Part shown: positions 1 through 10,648 of the stretch, in pieces
Numbering within the stretch: position 1 is the first letter of the stretch
Layout of the letters: each line of letters starts with the position of its first letter
Source: Hymenolepis diminuta
Lineage: Eukaryota > Platyhelminthes > Cestoda > Cyclophyllidea > Hymenolepididae
NCBI GenBank assembly: GCA_900708905.1
Contig: CAADRB010000100.1
Coordinates: 259,506 to 323,505 of the forward strand
DNA: 64,000 nt
Direction: 5' to 3'
The notes under the pieces: model-generated
The model's database searches: none
Seen by the model: the letters and a program-made list of their open reading frames with translations, nothing else
Told to the model about the DNA's origin: nothing
Made by a program: the position numbers and the translations under genes

Positions 1-406
1 AAATGCTATTTTTTAAAAAAAACATAAGCAAGAAATATTCACGTAGATAACCATGCTAATGCCATGATAATCAACGCTCATAAGCTCAAAACCCAGTGGA
101 ATACGTCTGATAGTAAATAGGGCTTCGATGAAAATAAAGCATATTAGAAACAGTCACTGTATATCAATTTTAGCGTTACTTGGTTTACATCAAATCTGTC
201 TCATCATGTATAGGCTTAAAATTAGTTATAGGATAGAAATTAAAGCGAGTAAATGTATGTCCATACATGGATTAAAGGACCGTTGGAAAAGTAGATTACT
301 ATAGAAAAATTTGCTACAGAAAAAACTGTTATTCGAAGGACTTCGAAGTAAATATGAATTTAACTCATTAAAGGACTAAGTCAAATTTAAAATAGATTCG
401 ACATAC
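1..406. other. RRP9 intron or unresolved downstream part
   Basis: A donor (GTATGT on the minus strand, at 401-406) ends the last RRP9 exon I can place. I see no further WD-repeat coding in either strand down to base 1. This stretch is probably the beginning of a long RRP9 intron. Confidence 0.5.
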
Positions 407-1361
407 CCTTGGTCTTGAAGAATGTCAGTCAATGGTAAATTCCAAACACAGACTCGACCGAATCTATCGCCCGAAAACATCATATGAGACTGACGTCGGA
501 AACTAAGAGCCTTTAATAAAACAGGTATAAGGATTAAAATAAATGTTCCAAATAAACTGTGATCAAACAAATAACATCACTAACGGTAACAGGAGAACGA
601 TGACGCTGAAGACGGAACAACACTTCGAGAGTTTCGGGGCTCCAGATTATAATACTATGATCAGCACTTCCAGTAGCTAGGTACTTACTATCATCTGAAA
701 TACCAATGGTCAATACTGGACCAGTATGATAAGGGGAAGAAGATCCTTTTCGTCCTCCTTTGACAACTCTCAATTTTGAAAAATCCTTAATATTCCCTAC
801 GAAAGAAATCAGATAATCGATGAAATCACGAATATACATTTAATAATAGATGCATCCTTTCCACCAGAGTAGATGTATTTACAATCTGAAGATATACAAA
901 GGCAAGTAACCGTCTTTTTATGACCAAAAAGGCAAATGATGGATTCCAAAGAAACCGGCTTGAACTGAGAAAAAAAGAGTTAAATAATTTAAAAGAACCC
1001 AACTTTCTCTGCGACACTGAAAAAGAGCTTTCCTCTAGCTTGAAGAGCTTCCTCTTGCAAACGAACTGTTAATGTAGCCATGGGATCCTCATCGTCAGAA
1101 TCAATTGCTTGTTTAGCCTTGGCTACAGCTAACTTTGCAAGCCTAATACGTTTTTCATAAGGTGTTTCTATTTCATCATCGTCTTCATAGGAATCAACAT
1201 GCTGCTCCCCGTCAGACTCGATGGCACTTTCCTCGGAAGGTATTTCTTCAACACTATCGATAATTTTAGACTTCTAATTATACGTAAAATCAAAATAAAT
1301 AGCTAACTTTTTTAGGAGAAGACCCATCTTTAAATGCACGCTTAACACGCTTCTTCACCAT
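407..1361 (-). CDS. RRP9: U3 snoRNP WD-repeat protein RRP9 (U3-55K), 5' five exons, partial
   Basis: Exons on the minus strand are 1308-1361, 1004-1273, 838-964, 585-796 and 407-510. All junctions are in phase and give about 255 residues; the remaining WD repeats lie beyond the left edge. The start is ATG at 1359-1361, followed by a basic stretch (MVKKRVKRAFKDGSSP). Next come an acidic serine-rich segment and a helical segment (EKRIRLAKLAVAKAKQ ... LQEEALQARGKLFFSVAEK) that matches the charged N-terminus of RRP9. WD repeats then begin: GHKKTVTCLCISSDCKYIYSG, a repeat ending DHSIIIW, and one ending RFGRVCVWNL. In the family this protein binds the U3 snoRNA box B/C motif in the nucleolus and supports 18S rRNA processing. 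The introns are tiny (34, 39, 41 and 74 bases). The N-terminal helix makes RRP9 much more likely than another WD protein. Confidence 0.9.
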
Positions 1362-1705
1362 CCTTGAATAAGTGTTTACGAGCAAGCACAAAAGAACACA
1401 CCAACATCAAATATTAATTAAATGACACAAATAATTACTAAATAACAAAATTAAAACCTATAACAAATTAATAAATATCGTGATGCAATATTATTGAAGT
1501 GCTATTAGAAAACAAATATGCCGCTTGTGTAGTGGATTTTACCATTTTCCGCATGATTTCAATAATTTTCTTAATAAAACATTATAATAACATGCGACCT
1601 TAGTTTTTGTTTATACTATCTGAATTTGTACCTTGCATACATTCATCCATGTGATTCATTCATTTGGTACTATTCTATTAAATATAAGTTTTAAGAAATA
1701 GTATC
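1362..1705. promoter_or_regulatory. Divergent spacer between RRP9 and ARMC3, probable shared promoter
   Basis: The two start codons point away from each other and lie 344 bases apart. Such a short head-to-head spacer must contain both 5' untranslated regions and both core promoters. It is strongly AT-rich with runs of A and T. I see no convincing TATA box or CpG-rich core. Confidence 0.5.
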
Positions 1706-4700
1706 ATGCCCATTAAGAATCGCAAACAGGCACATGCGAATCTCTTTACCTTTAATTTTAAAATAGAAAGATACATTGGAGGTTGAAATCAAGAGCTTGG
1801 AAACAGCTTTTTTACTATTACAATCAAATGAAGCAAATATACAGACGGATGCACTTATTTATATACTTGATCGAGATGTGCAAGGTATTGTTGAGGTGTA
1901 GTTTTATTGTAGACATTGAGTTTGAGCCTTTCACCGAATTCAATGAAAAATTTTCTATTTTACTGAATTTATGTGTGAAATCGGATGAAGCCACTAAGAA
2001 ATTACTGCTTAGGGTTATGGAGAAATTTATCTCCTTTCTCAAGATCGATATCGCCTTTGAATGCGTGCAACGATTAATAGGAATCTGTATAAGTTGCTTA
2101 ATTTTAAATGGTAAACCAATCCAATTTAACATTTATTCTCATAGTAAATGACTTGACATCAACTTCGCTGAGGATTCTGCTCAAATTGTTTACTTTTCCA
2201 CTTTCAATAGAAGTATTTTATCAAGGGCAGGGTATTAAAATTCTCCTCGATAAGCTTAAGAACTGTGAAAATGAAATCAAGCTACTCATTTTGCAAATTT
2301 TTGAGGCGATTTCAGAAGCAAGTTTTCTAACTAAACGCTCATAATTATAAATAGGATTTTGAGGTTATTGCACAAGAAATCGAAAGCATCATTCCTTTAA
2401 TTGTTGAAAATATATTTTGTAGTTTAGCAGAAATTCAGGCAGCAGCTCTAAAATGTCTAGTGCCCCTTATGTCCTTCGGTATGTAGTCAGAATTTCTTTA
2501 CAGTGATTTCACACTTTATTCAGACTCATGTAAAAATATTCTACTTCAGTCTGATTTCTTATTCCGATTAATAACACTTCTTGGGAAAACGAAAGCTCTT
2601 AATATTATCGAAGACTTGGTTAAGGTGATTGCACTGTCACTAAGAAATCCAATAGCTTTAGCTGTAGGTCAGAGTTGTTTTATTTCTAAATTATTCTGTC
2701 TAACATTTTTTAAGGTTTCTAATATCCCTACACTTATATCCTGGATTTCAAGCTCTGTAATTTTACAAGATGATGAAATAAGTGTTACAGGAAAATCACC
2801 GAAGAAATCCATTAAGAAAACGCCAAAATCAAAGCATGGAAACGTTTCTGGTTAGAGTCATATAAATCAGCTTTAATTTTTCAATTATTAGCAAGGAAAG
2901 ATCAGGTCAATTGGCCCAATATTCAAATTTGTTCCTGTGAAATTCTCCAAAGATTAGCCCAATCTGGTAATATGGGCGTTAATTAATGGGTGCGTATTTT
3001 TGGACAGATGCACATTTGGCAACCATTATGACAATCAATGTTGATAAGAAAGTGATGGACCTTTTGTCAAAGTCCCAAGATGTAAATGTTCAAATAGCGG
3101 CTACAAAAGCTATGGCAATTTTTCTTCGAAGCGGACTAATTCGCATATCTGTTACAGCATCGGGTAAGAGAATAGTTTTCAATACTTTTACCTGACGTCT
3201 TTTAGGTGGTTTAAGTGAATTTGTACACATGTATAACTCTGAAAATTCTGAGTTTCACGAAGCAGCTCTTTCGGCTTTAAACAACCTCGTTAAAGACAAT
3301 ACTGTCGCTTGCAGGTATGCTTTAAAAATACTTCAAAAACGGTTAAGGGAGCTTGGACAAACCCCAGATTTCATTTCTCAACTCATTGGAAGTCTGAAAG
3401 GATCGGAATGTGTTGCGCTCTTTACTCTGGATATTATACAGGAGTTTACAAAAGATGATGCATTACGGAATAAATTGTACGAATTTGATATCATTCAAAA
3501 GATAATTGAGATGTCCACCTCTGCGTAAGTTATTGAAGTTGTTTCGTGAAATTTTTATTGTCAATTAGTTATTAAATGAGTAATAATTATAATAATCTTT
3601 ATGATTTGTCACCTTGTACTAGTTCTACTTATCCTATTTATTGTTTAATAATGTTGTTATAACGTGATTTGACAGTTACAAATTACTAACATAATGTTAA
3701 ACTAGAGACCGCATTAGTTCTAGAGATCTGTCCAGATTCCAATTTGTGAGAATGGGTGCGAAATTTAATCTCGGCCCATGACGTAGGTGATGAGGAGTTC
3801 AGCCATTTCTGTCCATTGAAAAATCTAGGTATACGTTCAACTTTCAAAATGAAAAGAATAATTTGGAGCCGACTGTTGATCACAGTCGGTATAGAGACGA
3901 CTGACATGCATAACACCAGTTACCTCAATCGTGCTGCATTGCGTCCTATATATCCATTATGACAATTTTAAATAAAGAGCATTCATGATTGATTGGGCCA
4001 ACCAATAATCACAAAGCGATAAAACATTATGCAGGAAGGAAATGTCTGCAAGAAATCCAGAAGACGAAAGAAATGCACATATTTGCAAGAATCCCATCTT
4101 ATTATATAATGCTAACATACAACCATGGGGAAAATGTCAGAGAGTTAGGAGATTACTGTCCAGAATCCAGGTGTCTAGACATCACATTTGTCATGTCTCT
4201 TTATTTTGATTTTTTTATTGCATTCCGTAAATTGTATTTTCCTTACACAGTGGCACGTGCAAAATAGTTGAAGTTTAAAGTTCGAGGCGCAGTTTGATAC
4301 TTGATTATTAATGTTTCCCAAATAAATTGCTAGGTCTATTTTCAATTATATTTAGTCATCTAGATTCATCAACTTAAGTAACTTCATTTAAATTTGAATT
4401 TTATATAAAGAATATAACAATATTCAACCGATGGACTTCCTTATTTCTCACTACATCGCTCTACTTCATCATGCACGTGCTGTATGAAGTTTTAAATTTT
4501 TCTTACGCCAGCAAAAAATGATTGCATTAAAAATAAATGCCTTCTTCCTAATTATTCTTTGTTTCTTAGTATATATACTAATGTCTCTCTCTGAATTCCA
4601 AACCACTTCGTTTGAATTATTATTTCAGTTCTGAACGTATTCTAGCAAGGGTTTTATACATAATTCCATCACTGATTACATCAAATGACGAAATCGCGCT

Positions 4701-7700
4701 GTTTCAACAGGCTGATGGAATAAAAATCCTCTTTAGCTTTTTAAAATCGACTTGTTTTGAAGTTCGAAAGGCTGCAATAATTTCGATCGGCCTTCTTGCA
4801 GAAAATGAATTTATGGCTGACATCCTTTATAAAAGAGGGTACGTTTAAGCCTGATAAATTCACCCAGTGACTCATTAACTCGGTAACTTAAAAATAACTT
4901 TTTATGTATCAGGGTGCTGGAACATCTCTATTTAATACAGAGTTTAGGAGATCAATGCTCTGGTTATGTGGAAATTGCCATCAAGCATATACTGGATGCC
5001 AATCTTGTTCTTAAGTTTGCAATGACTGGCATACTGGGTAAGCATGCATCTATTTTCTCCTTTTATTACAATTAAATAGTTTATTTTCTTTGCAAAAGGT
5101 GGTTCCACAGAAAGAGATGGGGAGAGCTGAAGCGTATTCGATTATAGGAAGATTCTAATACTCTTTAGTTATTTCAGTATTTTGAATTGAATCAAAGACA
5201 AAATTAGTATTTGCAATTTTAACACCTTCCCACTTAACGCAGTAGTATAAAGATAAAACTCAATAACAAGTAATAGAGTAAAATTCAGAAATTGAATTGT
5301 ACCTGATAATGCATTGAATTACAGAATGATACGTCAGAGCGGTTGCATAGTACTGTCCGAATATATGAATTACTTGGGGATTTTATCCATATTAAGGTCA
5401 AGTAATGGATTGAAGTGAATGAATGGTGGGAATGTGAATTAAACACGGCCACACACAAATGACACATAGATAATAATAAGCGTCACCAAAGTAAATGAAT
5501 AAAAATTAAGACAACCTCATGGCAAATAATTACATCACTAAATTTATTGATAAAAGAATAGGAGAATGCGAACATTCGCATGGGTGATAGGAATGTTCAA
5601 TTAAAGAGTAAAATCGTCGAAGCGGAAGTGTTTGTGTCCCCATTTTACGTTTCCTCTTATTTAATTTTAGGAATATGTGCATGTGTGTTCATTGGGCATT
5701 GTCCATCATGTTCAGTCGATGGTTTCTCCATTTAAACTCTGCTAGAGAGTAATTGTTGAAGTTTGAAAACCCCTTAATAACTGGGGCCAACGACCGTTCA
5801 TTGATTCCTATACGTATTTTAAAAGTAAAAGTAGATGGTGTTTGGAATATGCTATTGATCTTCTAGTTTTAAATCAGTTTAGACTTGAAAAACTCATGAT
5901 TAACTTACCAGTAAATATCGGTTTATATCTGGAATGAAGATAAAGTACCAATTTTTTGTAAATAAGACAAGAGTAGATAAATCAATCTTTCAATGATATA
6001 ATTGCTATTATTGCGATATTCAATTGAATTGTAATAATAGCAAAAAAAATTAATACTCCTGTCCATTAGGATCCGAAATAGAATTTTAACCCAAACGAAA
6101 CTTGTCAAGTTGTAATTTCTTTTTGGCATTATCTTTCATAACTACGATAGGGTAAACATTATGTAAAATTAGTACGTAAAACCTACAGAAGTGTTTGAAT
6201 TTTTGATTCTCTATGTCTCAACAAAACCGTCTGAGCTTTTTGGCTAACACAACGTCGCCCTTCTGTTTCAGATTATTCAGATATAACAGGAGATGTATTT
6301 TACGATTTTGGTCCAATAAAGACCTCTGAGCACCTTAAAATCCTACAGACTTATGCCAATGAACCGCTCAATAATTCACCACCAATTTGGCTCCTGAATA
6401 TTACGGAAGTGTATGTTTATCTCCTTTGAGTCACTTTCGATATAATTGTAATAACTCTTCATTTTTCGTGTATTGAAAATATTTAGGGGTACGTTGGACT
6501 CAGACGGTTTTCAATTGCCCTACGACACAGAATTAAGGACTTTTATTAAATCAAGCACAGCGAAAATTATTGAAACATCAGACTTCAAAACGAAAATTCG
6601 AATTTTGGCAGTGTAAGCTTATAATCGTTTGAACGATTTGTTTTACTGAATTTATATGATTTGCATCAAAAACATTGCTATTGCAGACTTCACATATTTT
6701 CAGCGAATTTATGTTTAAGTTAATTAAAACAAATTGAAATATCGACGGTCTAACAGAATGCACAATGTATTTAAGACTTACTTTAAGGTCATAGTCTGAA
6801 GGACTGAAAGCGTATATCTAGCAGAAAAAAATACTACTTTATTTAATACATCTTTGATAGGTACATTACCAAGGTCTACTAAAGTAGGTGGATACATAAA
6901 GGAACATTATGTCTAATATTTAGTAAATTCGAGAAGTTACAGATATCAAATCAGCTAACAAAACCTCAAATTATATAAATAAAATCCTTTCTGTTAATTT
7001 GATGAGCGTCATTGATTACGAAATAAGCAATCGTCTACTCATTTGTTTCCCGGTATTTGTTGTGCATTAACAATCATAAAAATTGTGACCGGTGGTCTTA
7101 ACATCGTCTACTTTCTTTGGATCAAAGTATACAGAGACTAAATTCTGTCGGTTTTTCCTTGTTGTAAACAACGAGCATAGTCATTATTACTTGAAGAAGA
7201 GGAAAATATTTTAAAGACACATGCGTGGCAGGGAAGCACGGTATTTTAAGCTATCACTGAATTTAAGGATTGTAATTCGTATTCATATCCTGCCTGATTT
7301 GCTCGAATCAATATTTAATTGAGCAAAAATGATATTCAAAAGAGTGAATTGAAAATTCAGCCCTCTTGAAAATAATTCCTGGCTTTCTCGGAAAGTGGAA
7401 ATAAAAAGAATTTCTTAATTTTCTTCTTAACCAATGCCTTAAAAAGTTTAAAATAATGTAACAATAAACTCTCGATTTGGCTATGAAGCTTATGACAATT
7501 TTCCATTTTAAAGTGCAGAGCGAAAACTAATATCATGCGATAATGGTATATTTTAAATCCCTGAATTAAAAGCCACGTATCTGCTAGGTCTACTCGAACA
7601 GTGTTTACTATATTAGGAAATAGGCATTATCAATCAATATTAATTCTGGATAAATTTTAGAGAAGTTGTCGACTACTTTGGTGGACCGATGACACGAGAA

Positions 7701-8114
7701 GAAGCCTACAGTTCAATAGACTGGCAAGAGATTACAAAGTACCGTTGTCACCTCAATACAAATATTGTCCCAATTGGTCTTCCAGAACGTGCTGGGTATC
7801 GTCACCGAGCTCTGCTTTTTAAAGTAAGAGTTTATTTTAATTATTTGCATATATAATTTTAGTTTATTGCGGACAAAGTGGGAATACCATGCAAATGTGT
7901 TTGTGGGGAATATCAAATTGCCTACAACATAATTTGTATTCAGGTAAGTTCAGGGCATCATGTGAGGAAATGCCATCGTGCCCAATCTAATGCCGATTTT
8001 CTATTTTAGACTGAATCTATAAATATATTGTCTTTTGTTGTAAATTTAATGGAGAATCCTGGTGAAATTTATCTTGCTGATTCAAAAGAAGCAAATGATT
8101 ATTACAGAATTTAA
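1706..8114 (+). CDS. ARMC3: Armadillo repeat-containing protein 3 (ARMC3), complete, 17 exons
   Basis: Exons: 1706-1729, 1767-1884, 1913-2110, 2145-2317, 2355-2478, 2524-2663, 2715-2850, 2892-2966, 3008-3163, 3206-3524, 4629-4838, 4913-5037, 6272-6410, 6487-6612, 7661-7823, 7863-7943 and 8010-8114. They join in phase to 803 residues; the human protein has about 870. The first two thirds are helical armadillo/HEAT-like repeats (for example IQIAATKAMAIFLRSG and VRKAAIISIGLLAENEF). The end carries the EDR1/CTR1/ARMC3 peptidase-like domain: LNTNIVPIGLPERAGYRHRA, then LLFKFIADKVGIPCKCVCGEYQ, with the terminal YYRI. The family is expressed in ciliated cells and testis and is tied to sperm flagella, although its biochemical activity is unknown. 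Two introns appear to be GC-AG (1730-1766 and 2318-2354) and one is only 28 bases (1885-1912). The first exon is the least certain part. Introns at 3525-4628, 5038-6271 and 6613-7660 are long and hold nothing I recognise. Confidence 0.92.
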
Positions 8115-10648
8115 CAATGTAGCACTACAATTTATCAAAGATTATTTAAAGGATATCTTTCAAACAGTAACTTTTAAGAAACATATTATATTTACCGTTT
8201 TGTCATCAAGCTTAAATATTTATAAATCGGCTTCATTTTAATTTTATGGGGAAATAATATCATACAGTTGAATAATGTTTTCAATATAATTGAGCATAGA
8301 TTAAAAGAGATTCAGAAAACGGTAAACCTCAACAGTGGGTTATACCATGAATATTAGAAAAAAATGCACAAAGAGAATGTACATTTTCTTAATGAAGCTT
8401 AATAAGCGCATGTATTGTATCAGTCAACGCGCAAGTCCATAAAGTCAGAATGACGGTTTTGTTACTCATTGACACGTGATCAACGGTACAAGTCAAGAGG
8501 GAAGTAGTGGAAAGCAAGTATTAGACTTAATGCAGTTTGATTCGAATACACTGTCCTAAATGATTATTGTAAAATACTCCCCCTGAGCACACAAAAACGT
8601 AAAGAAAGATTGAAATTAATTGGTACATTTTTAGTATTTAATTTTTCATCTGATCTGGACATTAATGATGAAGCATTTAAGTATTACAGATAATTGAAAG
8701 ATAGTTATAATATTAGTGCGACATGGTTTGGCTGAGAATGCGTTAAAAAAGCTTAACTATATGGCAAATCAAGCAACTCAATGTTATTGAGTCTTTACAT
8801 AGGAATCGGAAAACTTACGTGTAATAGTTTAAACTACCTCTAAGACGAAAATCAAAATTTTCATTAACTGGCTGTGGTAATATACCCAGGACAGTAAACT
8901 TTCCGTAAAATTTTATTGAAAAATATTAATGCCAAAATCTTTAAATGGTACCGTGTTTGTAAATTCCTAAGGTTTCTTAATTAGGTACTTGCTAATATTA
9001 ATCCACCTGCTATAGCCAACAGATGTCTATCACCATCTAGCGATTAGAAATGATTGGCTGACGATAAGATCCCCACTATAGTGTCCACTGGCGGTCCCGC
9101 TGTGTGTTTGTGTGTTTGCAAATAGATATCTAAACGGGTGTCTATCATCACGCCGTGACTCCGACAATGAGACATGAGTGACGTCGAACGGAGAAATGTT
9201 TATTTACTTATAAATAAATTGTGGAGTGGCTTGCCTGCCACCTTCGAACTGATCTGACATGAGTGGCTTGAATTATTCCATCTATTCGATCGATGTGGCT
9301 CCGATGGACCTCTTTCAACGTTATTATACCACTATAGTTAGTTATTCATGTAGGTAATGGAAGCTTAAATTCCCAAAGTAATTGCACTAGAGACAAATAC
9401 AAACTTGCCAAACCAAAGCATTATTTTATGTGAGAATTAAATGAACATTGGAAACACGAGAAAGGGAAGTTGAGAGCATATAAAATGATGTGTGACACTT
9501 TACTTGAATTCTGTGTTGGGTTAAAATGGAACACTCATCAATACACCAGAATATTTTTACAAAGATGTATTGATTTTAAGATAAATCCGAAAACATGTGA
9601 TTTCGTGTTTAGAAAATAATAGTTGATCCCAAGTAAGTAATAACATTATATCATATCTAACTACGGAAAGGAAAATAGCCAGTCTCAGATTCAACAAATA
9701 ATTAATCAAGATACCTATTAAATTTTTCTAATAAGGTCGTAAATTACTTTGCTGTTTCACAACTCTGTTTTTCTTTGATTTTGTTTGCGGCGAAATGATT
9801 AAAGACACGTAACACTAAAATCTACGTTTCGCAACATTTGCTTTCAGCAACTGAATTTATTCTCATTTATGATTCTGACCTGATAGACGAGCAATTTACT
9901 GCTACCGGTGTGCATTTGATTTTTATAAGTCCAAGCATTTAAAAATTATTATTTTACTCAACATTTTAGGTCAGTCGCAGCAAAAAGAATTGTAGTAAGT
10001 ATTATTAATTTCCTGCAATACCCTTTTAATTAATAAAATATGAAACATTCAACTGATACGCAAATGAAATTCATATTATAATGAAATATAGTAAAGAAAT
10101 ATGGTAATGAACGAGATAGATTTATTTTAAGATTAGCAATTAAACAATCGTAAAAAAGCTTCACGTATGCAACTTAAATATGATGCTTATTCAAATGTAT
10201 CTTTTATTTTTAAGATGATATCTACGTTATGGCAGCTCAAGACGTTTAAGAGGAAAAGAAATTCTTGATCAACGTTTTAAAAAAAATTTTAAATATTTTA
10301 TTAAAGTAATAAAAGAATTTTAATAAATTGTACACTTCTTGTGACAGATAAATGTGACGATGTGAAACTAAAATGCAGAAAATGATATTTGTTGTTTAAA
10401 CAGACGTGTACTCACCGAGCATAAATCGGATGTGTATCCTAGAAAAATTGTTTGGAAGTAAAATAAGACAATATTTTGGTTAAATTGATAAAGATAAATA
10501 CTAAAGCTTCAAAGTTTTACCGCGTTCTCGTTCTTCTTTTTTTATTTATTCTGCAGGAAATACATTCAACTCTGTTAACTATTATCTAACATTAATTTCA
10601 AATAAAACATTCTTCAAATTGGATTATTTGTTTCTCCTATCTTAAATA
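8115..10648. other. Intergenic region between ARMC3 and UBR3
   Basis: No reading frame with coding character was seen on either strand. The one recognisable item is a minus-strand copy of the dispersed repeat at about 9017-9323. The rest is AT-rich unique-looking sequence that must include the ARMC3 3' end and the UBR3 promoter. Confidence 0.6.
9017..9323 (-). repeat. Dispersed repeat family, copy A (full length, minus)
   Basis: Read as reverse complement, this matches the copies at 33272 and 48667 over nearly its whole length. Shared blocks include CACATCGATCGAATAGATGG, GTCAGATCAGTTCG, a GGTGGC...GCCACC hairpin, GTTTAGATATCTAT, GCGGGACCGCC and the end block AATCGCTAG...GATAGACATCTG. It contains no protein reading frame, so it is a non-autonomous element of about 300 bases. 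Whether it is a SINE or a miniature DNA transposon I cannot decide; clear terminal inverted repeats were not seen. Confidence 0.85.

Noticed and set aside
1885..1901. 17-base intron alternative in ARMC3
   Set aside because: The TGTAG at 1897-1901 would give an intron too short for the spliceosome and the wrong frame. The 28-base version is the one in phase.
3740..4267. Open frames in the long ARMC3 intron
   Set aside because: No similarity, no exon borders, and the flanking exons 10 and 11 join in phase without them.
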